Made by a program: the position numbers and the translations under genes. A stretch of 64,000 nt of DNA, from NCBI GenBank assembly GCA_038501785.1, contig JBAMJR010000002.1:62001-126000 (forward strand), written 5' to 3'. The notes beneath the pieces were generated by a model, which was given only the letters and a program-made list of their open reading frames with translations, was not told the DNA's origin and made no database searches. This document shows, in pieces, positions 36,662 through 47,918 of this stretch. Each line of letters starts with the position of its first letter. The stretch's first letter is position 1. The stretch is from Myoxocephalus aenaeus. Taxonomy: Eukaryota; Chordata; Actinopteri; Perciformes; Cottidae.

Positions 36662-36710
36662 CACCAGGGCTTCAGGTGAGGTTCTGAAGCCCTCACCTGA
36701 AGCCCTGGTG
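36662..36710. repeat. Perfect 20-bp inverted repeat
   Basis: Arms 36662-36681 and 36691-36710 are exact complements (caccagggcttcaggtgagg), with a 9-base spacer. A further partial copy (ggtcttcaggtgag) follows. It lies in a presumed hAT intron. Confidence 0.95.
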
Positions 36711-37059
36711 AGGTCTTCAGGTGAGCGTTTGCGGTTTTTAAAACCCATTTCCGAAAAAGCAGTAAAAAAAATTTGATTGTTCTACATAAACAAGGGAGAC
36801 TTTTGTTGTATTAATTGTACAACTACAGTGCTCTCGGTTAATCCACAACGTTAATAAACCTCAAACCTGAATATTGAAGACAGTAAAAGTGAGGTTTTTA
36901 CTTTCTTAGGAGAATATCTGTGTGTGCACAATTATTGGGCAACTATTAGTGTGCAGACAAGTGTGCACACAATTCAAAATAATAATTTTCTAATTAAATA
37001 AACTGTAAATAACATTTAAATAAAGTGCAAATTAAAATATAGCCTTATGATGTGAATGA

Positions 37060-37403
37060 TATGCTTCAGTAGTCTTCATTTTTGCAGAACCAGAAGTTGC
37101 TCTTCATATCTGTGACAGCTGGCTTTCACAGCACATTTGGAGTTGCCAGTCAGTGACAGGATAGACCTTTTCTGCATCTGTACATCATCCTTTCTCTTGA
37201 AAAATCCCACCGGCTGTTCCCACGAGCGATGTTTGGTTTCTAGATGCTGCTTTAGCTTTGAAGCCTTCAGTGCTGCGTTAGCGAGGCTAGCGTTAGCTGG
37301 CATTAGCCCACACTCCACACACTGGGCTCAGGGCTCCGCCTCGTTACCTCCGTTCACAAAGCCCTACTTCGTGATGTCAGGATTATGGTTAAGAATCACT
37401 GCT
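37060..37403 (-). mobile_element. hAT fragment with BED zinc finger, 5' end
   Basis: Read on the - strand it starts at 37403 with a hAT-like terminus cagtgattcttaaccataat, then a leader, then a frame (37076-37318) with MECGLMPANASLANAALKAS, KLKQHLETKHRSW and GFFKRKDDVQMQKR. This is a BED-type finger remnant with the L..HL...H block. The same family appears at 62,560-63,537, where the frame continues into the transposase core. The 3' part is missing here. Confidence 0.8.
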
Positions 37404-38970
37404 TTAGGGCACAGTCAGTTTGAGCGACAGTGACCGTCAAGGAAGGCAGTGTAGCAGTGTCCTGGACATGCGGAGTGAATCATACCAGCCTGATCCGAAA
37501 TTCATTGAAATACAGCAACTTCAGCACAAGAAGTTACGATTTCAGGCAAAGTGAGTCAGTATCCGTGGCTGCATTATAGCCCTACATTGAAAAAGGTACT
37601 TTGTTTTGAGTGTCAAAGCATACACCATCAAAAAGACCACCCTGTGATAAAAGAATGACCCATCCTTCTGCTTAAATGGTTTTAGTAATTGGAAAAATGC
37701 CATTGAAAGCTTTAATCACCATCAAGTGAGTAAAGCACACCATCATGCTGTAACAACAAATGCATTGGAGACAACGTCAGTTCACACCCAACTAAGTAGT
37801 GCAATGGCTAGAACACAGCAGGAGGCAAGGCACTGTCTTAAATTAAAAATCTTAAAAATTAAAATTATGGAATACATGAGGTATCTTGCTAGACAGGGGC
37901 TTGCCTTTAGAGGACATGAGGTAGACGAGGGTAATTTGTACCACCTTGTCAAATTCATGGCAACAGAAGTCCCTCTTCTGACCTCTTGGCTGACACGTAG
38001 CCACAACTATGTAAGCCCGCAATGCCAAAATGAGTATCTTACCTTGTTTGGCAACACAGTTGTGAGGGAAATAGCCTCAGACATCAGGTCCCTGCCAGAG
38101 GTTCCATTTTCTGTCATAATGGATGGCACTCAAGATGTTCAGGGTAAAGCACAAGTCTCCATATGCCTAAGGTATGTGGACAAAGAAGTATTTGTGGGAC
38201 TTTACGAGGTGCCAGGAACAACTGGGGAACAGATGGTAAAGCTAATGGTTGATGTGCTTCTGAGATTAAATTTACCAATATCAAGGTTGCGAGGTCAAAT
38301 TTATGATGGAGCAGCCAATGTGGCAGGAAAGTTCAATGTGGCACAGGCAGTTTTGAAAAAAGAACAACCACTAGCATTGTATGTGCGAATCATATAACAC
38401 AGTGTGCATGCAGTACCTCCCTTAGTAAGCGACGCATTGCAGTGGGTCCATGCACTTGGAACTCTCAGTAACCAATCAGGCAAATTCAAAGGGGAACTGG
38501 CTGGACATGCAATAGGTGAGGGGCATACTAAAAGTGTGAAATCTCTTTGTCCAACTAGGTGGACAGTGTGTGGCCAAACTGTTGACACAGTTTTTAGTCA
38601 GTCTGAGGCTATATTGACTAGCTTTGAGGAAATGGCTTTGGCGGTTTCGGACTCTGGTCCCAGAGCCAATGGTCTCCTGGAAGGCTTCCTGAAGGGCAAG
38701 ACCGTTCTTGGACTGCTAGTGGCCTCTGAGGTGTTGGGAGAGCTTGAGTGTCTAAACAGGTCACTGCAAAAGCAGTCAGAAACAGTTAAAGGTATGCAGG
38801 CTGCTGTTTCATATGTCACCTCAATTCTACAGGAAAAAAGAAGTGATGAAAAGTTCCAAGAGTTGTTTGAGAAGGCAGATGCGATGGTAGAAAAACTTGG
38901 ATTAGAGCCAGTTCAAATTCCACACCAGAGAGCTCCACACAAACGATTTAATTACTGCCAAGGCTTGTGA
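37404..38970 (+). pseudogene. TTF/ZMYM1-like hAT transposase, decayed
   Basis: From about 37,560 a frame with stops reads SQYPWLHYS, VLCFECQSIHHQKDHPV, GFSNWKNAIESFNHHQVSK, a TTF-type zinc finger. It continues at 37726-38397 with EYLTLFGNTVVREIASDI, VIMDGTQDVQGKAQVSICLR and IYDGAANVAGKF, then a shift at about 38,398, then 38404-38970 with WVHALGTLSNQSGKFKGEL, CPTRWTVCG and LASEVLGELECLNRSLQ-like text. DGTQD and YDGAANM-like blocks carry the first two catalytic aspartates of hAT enzymes. The dimerisation region after HQRAPHKRF is lost. In mammals the relatives are domesticated ZMYM genes, but the breaks argue against a host gene here. Confidence 0.88.
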
Positions 38971-39241
38971 TTGTAACATCTACTAAAAGGGCCCTGCATA
39001 TGTTAATTGGTCCTTAGCTGAAATGCAGGTGAGCCCGGTTAGTTTGGTACCCTTGCTTCATTCTCGGACACAGGACGAATGGACAATTTATTTTGAATTT
39101 TTCTTGTTTAGCTTCTTAGAATAGTATATGACTGGTCTATCATAACTGTCTTCACTAAACAGAGGACAACTCTGATCCCTATATCACACACATCCACAGC
39201 AAGAGGGAATAGGCAAGCCATTCATTGCCTTGACCTATGCC

Positions 39242-39665
39242 CTACAGACACTCTTCAGACAAAAGCCACTTCACATCTTCCCATAACAGATTGGTCAATG
39301 GTTCTGTAATGGCATTGAAGTTGGGAACAAACTCTTGGTAATTCAACAAATCCCCCAAAAATGCAATAGATGCATTTGTGTCCTTGGAAGAAGAAAACCA
39401 ACAATACCTTGGACTTTGGTTGCTCAATGGAGAACAGCCGCATAGCTCAACTGATATCCCAAGTGTATTCCCTTTTTCACATTTTGATAAATACACCAAT
39501 AGGTTTACCTCTATCAACTGCTCAAAAAGACCTCTGATCTACTCCAGATGCTCCTTCATTATCTCACTGTATGTCACAATGTCATCAATAAAAGTGACTG
39601 TTCTCGTACTTGACAAGTCTGCTGCTCCAATGTCACACTCCATAACATTTTTTTATTCATAAACA
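39242..39665 (-). pseudogene. Ty3/gypsy reverse transcriptase fragment
   Basis: On the - strand it reads FIDDIVTYSEIMKEHLE, then LIEVNLLVYLSKCE and, in another frame, FLGDLLNYQEFVPNFNAIT, EPLTNLL and VKWLLSEECL. These are the catalytic (Y/F).DD..V(Y/F)S box, the KC motif and the FLG...YR.FV.NF connection of gypsy elements. It is isolated from the larger gypsy copy and belongs to a different family. Confidence 0.8.
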
Positions 39666-39909
39666 AAGTACATTCTAGTATGACTTTTATTCTGTGCCAA
39701 TTGATGTGTATAGTCCCTTTTTAGAAGGATGCAGCTCCCTTCCACTTAAAATATTGATACAAAAGATCGTAATGTTTTCAGTTGATTTAATGGTGTTGAA
39801 CTATATTAATAAAGACAGTTATCATCAGTGTCAGAGTGGAGATGTTTTCTCTGTAGTCTGTTACCTGATTAACAAACTGCATTGAGTATTTTTATATGTG
39901 TGGTATTAA

Positions 39910-40024
39910 TACAGTGTGTGGTATTCACCCTGAACACTGGCGTTCCACAGGGCTGTGTGCTGAGTCCTCTCCTCTACTCCCTGTTCACCTATGACTGCAC
40001 GCCTGTACATGGTTCCTATACCAT
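39910..40024 (+). pseudogene. Rex1/CR1-like LINE RT fragment
   Basis: The frame contains FTLNTGVPQGCVLSPLLYSL, the reverse-transcriptase B motif (TG.PQGCVLSPLLY) of Rex1/CR1-like LINEs. It ends abruptly where a hAT-like terminus begins at 40025. Confidence 0.7.
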
Positions 40025-41275
40025 CAGTGTTTCCCCTAGGTTTACAGCTTTGCGGGGGACGGCGACGACGACCGATAAACACTTAAAGCAGTGGTTCTCA
40101 AACCTTTTCTGTAAATAACTTCATTTTGTGACTCCATCTGTGCTTTTATAAATAACAAAATAAAGAAAATTGCAATAATTTAAGTAAATCAGATTGCTCC
40201 ATCAGATATTTTTTTCACCTAGAACAATGAAAATAAAGTATCTATCTGTGCAAAAAATAACTAATATTTAGTTAATATTAAATAGCTCATTGTGGAAAAC
40301 AATAAGCTTTTTTCTTTGCCATACAAAACAGAATGAGTGCAGATATGTGAGCCATCAGGTTGTATCTGTATTAGTGGCTGCAGTGAGCTGTTTTCCTCTA
40401 CACATCTTTTTAAACACAGGGTTGTAGATTTGATACAATTCATGCTCAACGTTGAGTTTAGATCTGTTCTGAGAGACGTAGCAGCAGCAGAAAGCAACTC
40501 CGGTGCTCCTCACATGAGAGCTACTGTTGCCATCTTCACCCTGGGAGCGTTTAAAACGCAGATATAGCGGTCTGCTTTTCATGTGACATTTTTCGACGCG
40601 CTCTGTCCGCTGCTGTGTGCGTGTGTGCACGCATGTACCTGTGCGCATCGGGGCGGAAGTCCGCCATGCGCGATACAGAGATCAGAGAAGTGTTAACACA
40701 CCATGTAGAGACAGAAATGACAAGCTGTCGTGTGGGTAAGATCAATAAAATACGGCCGAAAATCCCATGTATGCCGACGGGGTTGGGCTAGTCAAGTGGG
40801 TCAGTCAGAACGCACAACATCGCCGAGGCGAGGTTGGAGGCATCCGACCGAGAAGCGCTGCGTAATTGCGCATTGCTCAACTGGAGTGTCTGCTGTCTCT
40901 TATGCCTTTTTTTGTTTTTCTTCATCAAAGTGGTTAAAACAGCTTCGTGGATCGGTCCACATACCCCGTGTGAACTCTCCCCACGGCCAGAATAGCGCTC
41001 CGTAAACGCACATTGCTCCACGGGAGTTTCCGCTGTCTTATCATATAAAGCGCCTTTTTCTCTCTGAAAGTGATCAAATAACTCCACAGGTCGGTCCCCA
41101 CACTCAGTGTGAAAAAAATAAATAAATCGGCCTTATAGCAGAGTGACTGCTGTCCACACATGATAGTCTGTATGAACGCGCCGTGTATTGGGCAGTGCAT
41201 CGTGATTGAGTGGGTCGATCTGACAGTAACTCCCGGGACACTTTTTCCCCCCAGTCCGCCCCTGATGTGGACTAT
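40025..41275. mobile_element. Composite of hAT-like non-autonomous elements
   Basis: Three hAT-like termini: cagtgtttcccctaggttta at 40025, cagtggttctcaaacctttt at 40089, and the complement of caggggcggactgg ending near 41,268. Within 40,850-41,110 two imperfect tandem units of about 140 bp (agcgctgcgtaattgcgcat / agcgctccgtaaacgcacat, each ending ccccgtgtgaa or cactcagtgtgaa) are seen. No transposase coding. I could not pair the ends with target duplications, so internal boundaries are uncertain. Confidence 0.45.
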
Positions 41276-42229
41276 ACGGCACTGAAGGCCCAGGTAGAAA
41301 ACGCCACTGAATGATACATACGTCTTTATAAAACACATTGGCTGGGTTTTGCATATTTTCAGACTGCAGAGACAATAACAAACTAAAAAGCCTGTTCTAA
41401 GACTCAGAACATCCGAGACTCTGAACCTCTGATATCTCTCCCCTGTTGCTTACTTATCTGGTCCACTTCACTTCAATCCTTTCATTTTAAGGCGCCATCT
41501 GAACTCGTTTAGCCTCTCTCCGGCACACTGGGCTGCGCTGTCTGACGTGTTGGTACATTTCCACGACACCTTGTTCAGCCTCTTCTCTAGGGCAACCATG
41601 GTGGTCACTCTCACCGTCACCAACACTGTTATTCCACGTTTATTCAGGTCCTGTGTAGCCTCGTCATCAGTACCGTATCCACAGTCTGATGTCCAAGTAC
41701 ACTTGTAGCTTGGTATAGGGCACCTAGTACCGGATCTCTTTCTCTTTAGTACCACTTTGATGTAGCTCATGGGGAGAGTGGTCGTTCTGAAGCTAGCAAT
41801 ACATTTTGGTTAGCTGTGTTAGCTTAATCACCTGCTTGATTAGGCATAGTCTCCATGACCATCTTTTTGATTAATAACCTCGGCAACATTTGGGTTTTCT
41901 TGACTTACACCTCCTTTGAGATTTCCCTCCTCTCATACTCAACTTGATCTAATTTTAGTGCATATTTATATCTAATAATAATAATAATATTGATAGGTAT
42001 TTTGAAAAAATGACTCTGAACAGCTCACCACTACACGTCGATCTTGTTGTAGCGCCATCGGAAGTCTCGCTTTTCTCCAAAAACAGTGAAACAGAAGACA
42101 AAATCATTAAATTATTGATACAGCACACAAACACAAGTCAGCAGGTGATGAATGAGAGGGTCGGGGCGAGACTCATCCATCACCTCACCAGTGTGCCTGG
42201 CAGCACCAACGTGACAGGAACGGTCAAAT
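41276..42229. other. No gene recognised
   Basis: A 100-codon - strand frame (41468-41770) has no recognisable domain. A (AAT)n-like run lies at about 41,975-41,990. Confidence 0.4.
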
Positions 42230-42640
42230 AACGTTTAGCACACTAGGAACCCTGTGTTTGGTGGGAGATTATTACTGTCACAGCTTTAATGGATTAGCTT
42301 GGACCAGCACAGTCTCAGCCAATAGGGCATGAGGACTGTGCATTAGCATAGCTATCAGAGGTCCAGCCAGACAGCAGCAGGTTGGTGATTGACAGATGGA
42401 GGTGGCTGCCCACCAGACATGTAGCCGGTCTATGGCCAAACAGCAAGGAGCCAATTACATGGGGAGAAACAGGGTCATTCATCATTCAGTTAGACACCTG
42501 TCCAGCCACACAAAGGAGGCTTGAGAGCCTCAGCCAGAATCCCTAGACAGAAATGATGCTCATTAGATTGGACTGGGGGAAATAAAGCCGGCACAAGGTT
42601 CACATTTAGAACATACAGCACAGAGACAATACAGACAATG
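42230..42640. other. Unique island with PBX-MEIS site
   Basis: The island is free of recognisable repeats between transposon fragments. It contains tgattgacag at 42386-42395, the exact PBX-MEIS/PREP decamer, about 18.5 kb downstream of the inferred end of the MEIS2-like gene. It may be a regulatory element; no conservation data are available here. Confidence 0.4.
42386..42395 (+). promoter_or_regulatory. Perfect PBX-MEIS composite motif
   Basis: TGATTGACAG: TGAT half bound by PBX, TGACAG half bound by MEIS/PREP. A 10-bp match is expected by chance roughly once per 0.5 Mb counting both strands, so one hit in 64 kb is suggestive only. Confidence 0.4.
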
Positions 42641-42917
42641 GAATTGTGAGGTGCATGCAGTGAGTGTGGTAGTAGAGGAACATAACTTTTCCTTTCTTTT
42701 TATAATTCCCACTAGTGTTAAACTAGTGCTTCCATGAGTCTTGCTGCAAATTCCTTTGGGTGAAACGAATATGGAATATGTTATAATAAGCGTTTAACAT
42801 AATGTTCCAGGAAGTTTCAGACATAAAGATGATTATCCAAATTCTTAGAGGGTCAATATCGATCTAAATTTTCAAACACCAATGCTCAGACCTGTGAGAC
42901 TGCACTTTAATACTATG

Positions 42918-43247
42918 CTAATTTGAATAAAATGCTAATAGTTTGTCTAGCTTGATTGATATAATTGAGTATCTCCTGCATAACAATGACAGTTTATGGA
43001 GTGTTTTCTGATAATATTGCCTAAAGGAAGCATATATAAAGGTGAATAAGTTTGGTCCAAGCACAGAACCTTGTGGAACTCCGTGACGAACGTTGGTGGT
43101 CATCGAGGCTTCATCGTTTACATATACAAACTGAGATTTATCTGATATATAGGACTTAAACCAGCTACCTTTAATGCCAATCGACTGATCTAGTCTCTGT
43201 AATAGGATGTCATGCAGTACTAAGGGCCCGGCAATTAATTTTCCCAA
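42918..43247 (-). pseudogene. L2 reverse transcriptase fragment
   Basis: The open - strand frame reads LQRLDQSIGIKGSWFKSYI, SDKSQFVYVNDEASMTTN and RHGVPQGSVLGPNLFTF, then decays. It is the same L2 family as copy A (compare VNDEASMTTN with the corresponding stretch near 29,275). The start MGKLIAGPLVLHDILLQRL is joined from non-homologous sequence. Confidence 0.82.
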
Positions 43248-43392
43248 TGGTCCACATGAAAAATTGGGACCGTTGTGGAGGGCTGAACCAATAGGCTGAA
43301 CTTAATTTTGCTCAATATTAATTTGATTAGAAAACACTTAATAAAAAAACAGTAAATTATATGGTTTAGAATACATGTTGCAATAAGGTTAT

Positions 43393-43759
43393 TGTAACAG
43401 GACGTTATGAGGGACCCAGAAGTTAGGGCAGCACAGGCAGAGTCAGTTCTGAAGGTTTTAAAGGTTTTTAATTAAACAAACACAAAAGAACTGAAAACGC
43501 AGCTCTGTCCAGAGCTCGATCAATTTACTAAACTAACTAACTAGGTCCGCCGGGCCGCTAGCCGATTTACCGGCGTAATCTCCGTAGTGAAGAGGAGAAG
43601 CCTCTCTCTTGTCGCATGTCTCCTCCTCTCCATTCCCCCTCCTTGCCTTTTGTCCACCTCCCTGATGAGGAGATCAGGATCGGGTTAGTCTCGTCCCACA
43701 CCTGATCTCAATGCTCTCCTGACGAGTGGGTGGAGCCTTCTGGCTGGACTGTATGCCCA
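43393..43759 (-). mobile_element. Possible LTR of a gypsy-like element
   Basis: Begins tgtaacaggacgtta and ends gtatgccca (TG...CA on the + strand). It is followed by tccctatctcccccct, whose complement is a purine-rich stretch as expected before a 3' LTR on the - strand. No coding region of the parent is attached. The call rests on termini and the purine tract. Confidence 0.4.
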
Positions 43760-45252
43760 ATCCCTATCTCCCCCCTAAACCCTCAGGGATTTACTGACAT
43801 CCCCTGCTAAATGGTTGAGTGTGAGAGGCTGTGAGGGCTTGAACTGGTGTAAATATGAATGGGACAGCACTTTGCTGCAACATATCACGTGACTACATAA
43901 AAAAAAGATTGTGTATTTATTTTATACTTTTTATTCACTGATTTGAATGTCTTCCTCACGAGATGAGAAGTCATTTTAAATGATCTATTTACTTGTTTTG
44001 TCAAAACGAAATGTTTGAATGTAAATACATATTATAAATATAATTTCTGCTTGCATTCCTCTGAGTTCATGTGTTTTTATGTTCCATCTTTAATCCGTAA
44101 TGTTGTAGTGTAAATGTATTTTATCACGTGCATCTTTGTTTACCTTTTTTTACGTCTCCTTTCTTCCATTGGGAACTACGTGTTTAACGTCACATTGCTA
44201 TGAACTGTGGGGAATTCCCTTAGACAAAGTCGGCATCTAATGCTGACTTGTGGAAAGGGTTCATAAAAAGGGGTCAACATGTCTGCCAGAGAGCCCTCAA
44301 GCAGTCGATGATGTGACAGTGGGACACCCCTAAACCCTCAAGGACTTCGCGGGAGCGCGCCTCAAAGTCCGTGAGAGGGTGGAGATTGGGATTGGGCCGT
44401 AGATGCCAGACACTTCCCTCAGGCCCCTTACAATATGAACATGTCTTTTTTTTTTTTTTTTTTAACATACCTTTAAACCTTCACAAAAATACATAAGATG
44501 TATGTTAACCACCAGCAATTGATCAACGTTCACATCAGCACCCGCTGCTCGCTGAGGACAGTAACTGCAGAACGATACGTGCTTTCACGTCAGAAAACAC
44601 CAGAACAGTCTCCACTAACACCAGAAAAAGTTGCTAGATTTGTCGCTAGTTGCTTTTGACAAAAGAAGTTGGCAAGTTGGCAACACTGCCTGTCGGTGAG
44701 GCTGCGTAAGCGTGCGCGCACATACGTAAATCGCCTTCAAAGTAAAAGCAGTGCCGTTGTATTGCATTTATGGCGTGCACTTATTTATTTATTTCTGATT
44801 GACCTGAGCGAAAAGGTGTGGTCTGGTCTAACAAGATAAGAACAGAGAGTCCTTTATCTGATGCAATTAGAAGGTAATTAGTAATTGTCACCAGTGCTGT
44901 CTCTTTGCTATGCTTTCTAAATCATGACTGACAAGTCCTCAAACTATTGTTATGTATAAAGTCACACAACTGATTTGCGACTACTTTCTCAAGGATCTTA
45001 GTTAGGGTGACCATATCCATAACACCAACAAGGAAGACACTGACATAGATTAAATTAATCCTGGTTTAGAGCTAATCTAGGGTTAGTAAATCTAGGTTTA
45101 AACTGGTTCATAATGTATGTGTTGCGCATCTTAATTTTAATCCTGGATTAGTTAAACTAGTTTAAACAAGGGTTAAAACAGGATTAGTTTATGTTCAATG
45201 TCCGCCATGATGATTCCGACGAAATGTAAACAAATTCACAATGTATGTTTAA
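43760..45252. other. No gene recognised
   Basis: Contains an unassigned - strand frame (44274-44468: EARSREVLEGLGVSHC, HIIDCLRALWQTC) that may be a transposase remnant, a T-run at about 44,446-44,463, and a stretch (about 45,040-45,200) of repeated ggattagtttaa / ggtttaaac motifs. Confidence 0.35.
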
Positions 45253-45871
45253 CCCTCTGGGGGCAAGGCCCGCGTCGAAGCGTAAAACCAGGTGTTTAAA
45301 TTTTTTATAAAATTATATCATCACAATAATACGTCACAGAGATATGGTTTCAAACCTGGCGGATATGGTTTCCACTTCCGCGTCCGAGCATCTAAACATG
45401 GACATGTATGAGGCATGCAAAGCTTCACTGAATCAGAAGATGCCAAGCAAAGAGTCCTGAGCAAAGCTATATTGAAGGGGACTGACAGCGCAGCTTCAGA
45501 GCCTGAAGGATTCACTAACAAGGAGCTAGCCGGAGCTAACGGGCCAGATAGCTGGCTACAGAATTTCTGTGAGACTGAACGGTGAGTAATCAATTGTTGC
45601 CTCTATCACCGTTAACTTTCTTACAGTGAACATAGTACGACCAGTAGTGTTGGACCTCCATTATGTGTTTGTAAGACCGTAAATAACATTTGTGTGTTGA
45701 CGATAGCTTAGCGTTAGCACGTCACTACATAGTGCCGGGTTGGCTGTTCTCTTCCGTGTCTATGACTGAACGGTGCATAATCAACTGTTGTCCCTATCAC
45801 CATTAACTTTCTTACAGTGAACTTAGTAAGCCTAGTAGCGCTGGATCTCCGTTAATCGTTACTACTGTAGT

Positions 45872-46655
45872 CATGCCATCTGCAGAAGTACTCTGATGAC
45901 TCTGCGGTGGTCGGGTGTATTAGGGATGGACGGGAGGAGGAGTACAGGGCAGTGGTGAGTGACTTTGTGGAGTGGGCCGGTGAGAATCACCTGCTGCTGA
46001 ACGTGACCAAGACCAGAGAGATGGTGGTGGACTTCAGGAGGAAGGCGACTGCTCCTAGACCTCTGAGTGTTCTTGGAGAGGACGTGGACATGGTGGAGGA
46101 GTACAGGTACCTGGGTGTTTCCATCGACAGCCGACTGAACTGGAAGAACAACATCAACGCTGTGTACAAGAAGGGGATGAGTCAACTCTTTTTCCTGAGG
46201 AAGCTTCGATCCTTTAATGTGTGCAGCAAGATGCTGGAGATGTTCTACCAGTCGGTTGTGGCCAGCGCCCTGTACTTCTCCATCGTCTGCTGGGGGAGCA
46301 GCATTGGAGCCGGTGACACCAACAGACTTAACAAGATAGTTAAGAAAGCCGGCTCCATCATTGGCTGCAGGCAGGAGTCTCTGGAACAGCTGGTGGAGAG
46401 GAGGACGCTGAAGAAACTTTTGTCCATATTGGACAACTCAGACCACCCTCTCCACCACCTACTGCAGGGTCAGCGGAGCACTTTCTCGAGGAGATTCCTC
46501 ACGCTCCGCTGCAACAAGGACAGATACAGGAGAACATTCCTGCCAACGGCATTACGGCTTTATAATAAATCACCGCTTGCCAGATCCTCTGACTAACAAC
46601 ATGTATATATATATTTTTGCACAATCGAAGCTATTTCATTCTATTTTATTTTATT

Positions 46656-46686
<31 letters not shown>

Positions 46687-46812
46687 TTGTATATATCTTT
46701 TATCTTTCGTCCTGCTGTTTTTGTTTATTTTGTTGTAAGTTGCTGCTACCCCCGACACCAAATTTCCCCTCGGGGATTGATAAAGTATATATTCATTCAT
46801 TCATTCATTCAT
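45872..46812 (+). mobile_element. 5'-truncated Rex1/CR1-like LINE
   Basis: The inserted sequence starts tcatgccatctgcagaagta, immediately before the catalytic YSDD box, and ends in a short UTR with cccctcggggattgataaag and (ATTC)n. Comparison with the uninterrupted copy 1 gives the insertion point (between ctgtag and tttatgtcacg). Strong 5' truncation and a 3' microsatellite are normal for LINE insertion. An (ATT)n run lies at about 46,644-46,690. Confidence 0.88.
45895..46596 (+). pseudogene. Rex1-like RT C-terminal fragment
   Basis: An open frame of more than 200 codons, without stops, covers the RT palm to thumb: YSDDSAVVGCI, LLLNVTKTREMVVDFRRK, YRYLGVSIDSRLNWKNN, SVVASALYFSIVCWGSS and the end domain PTALRLYNKS. 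The SDD box replaces the usual ADD. Only the C-terminal fifth or so of the ORF2 protein exists, so it cannot act. The lack of stops suggests a fairly young insertion. Confidence 0.88.
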
Positions 46813-47383
46813 TTATGTCACGTTCGGTGCTGCTAACACGGCGCGAGCTAACGGAGATAGCTGACTACAGCTATGAACGGTGGTAATCAACTGTTGTCCC
46901 TATCACCGTTAAGTTTCTTTCAGTGAACTCATACTGACTGTATTAATGTATTTTACTGAGTGGATTCAGAGCTGTGAGGGTCCAGAGGACAACATGCAGC
47001 ATCGCTGCAGCAGTCTCCCTGTCTGCCTGCCAACACATCACCATAGCAGGCCACAAAGCCAGCCACAGCTCATCATCCCCACCATATAATAATAAATTTG
47101 GTTTTAGACATTAAATTACATGTGTCTACCATTTTATTCATATATTCCACTGCTTCTGTGAATCTAAGACCTTTGGTAAACCAATTTCCATCACCAAAAC
47201 CGATATACCACCTGAGTAAAGTTATGTTTTCACAACAAATATGAAACATTTCCAAAATCAAGATTCAATTTTTCAGCTTTAGTCATATTTTCTCTTTACA
47301 CTTGTGCCTTTGGGACAATGGTGCCTCATTATATAGATAGCTGAGATTGTTCTGTAATTTTTGATAAACACATGAGTATGTAT

Positions 47384-47700
47384 TGTAATGTCCACAGGAA
47401 CGACTCGTAGACGTTGGTCGCGTTAACTGGAAGGTTTATTGCGCGGGGAATTGGCAACAGACTCTTTGCTACAGACGCTCACGCTGAACAGCTAACCAGC
47501 TCACGTAGCATCCCCCACACTAGCATAACACACACAACACAACGTCACTTCCTGCTTAACCACTCGCCTATCCCCCTACTCCACCAATCACAGGACGCAA
47601 CCCTACCAAGAAGCACGCTGCGTCCCTGTGATTGGCCAGAGAGAGAGAGGCCCCTGACCGACTCCTCCCCACCAACAGACGCCTGTACAGGGTCGCTACA
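47384..47700 (-). repeat. 3' LTR of the gypsy element
   Basis: The + strand begins tgtaatgtccacagg and ends gggtcgctaca, so on the element strand it runs TGTAGCGACC...TTACA. The left edge is exact: comparison with piggyBac-like copy 1 shows the host sequence stops at 47383. The right edge is fixed by the adjoining polypurine tract. Length 317 bp. Confidence 0.82.
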
Positions 47701-47719
47701 CTACCCCCCCCCCCCCCCA
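47701..47719 (-). promoter_or_regulatory. Polypurine tract
   Basis: The + strand ctaccccccccccccccca reads on the element strand as a run of about 15 G followed by TAG, directly before the LTR start TGTAGC. This is the expected primer site for plus-strand DNA synthesis. Confidence 0.8.
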
Positions 47720-47918
47720 TACAAAGATCCTTGCCCACAAGGAACCACCCTAACCACCCGCCTTACCACCGAACACTTAACTACCCCGATGACCCCACAA
47801 GAACACAAAACAGCAATTTTTTTTTTTTGTTTTTTTAAAGGAAGATCAGGGTGGACTACCAGTGAGACCAGGGCGCATTCTTGCCCTCTCTGAACAGTTT
47901 GGTCTCACTTATACTGCA

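Larger units (their letters stand above)
45253..47383 (-). mobile_element. piggyBac-like non-autonomous element, copy 2, interrupted
   Basis: Inverted copy of 32740-34227. The left end follows TTAA (45249-45252) and begins ccctctgggggcaaggcccg after it. The rest is the complement of copy 1, including tandem units and the NKELAGANGPD frame (here about 45,480-45,580 on the + strand). A Rex1-like LINE sits at 45,872-46,812, and the right end is cut off at 47383 by the gypsy LTR. About the last 90 bases are therefore missing and are not found beyond the gypsy element. Confidence 0.8.

Noticed and set aside
37726..38970. ZMYM1-like host gene
   Set aside because: Frame break near 38,398, stops in the zinc finger and loss of the C-terminal domain make a dead hAT transposase more likely than a domesticated gene.
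41468..41770. 100-codon frame as a gene
   Set aside because: No domain, and it lies beside composite DNA transposon debris.
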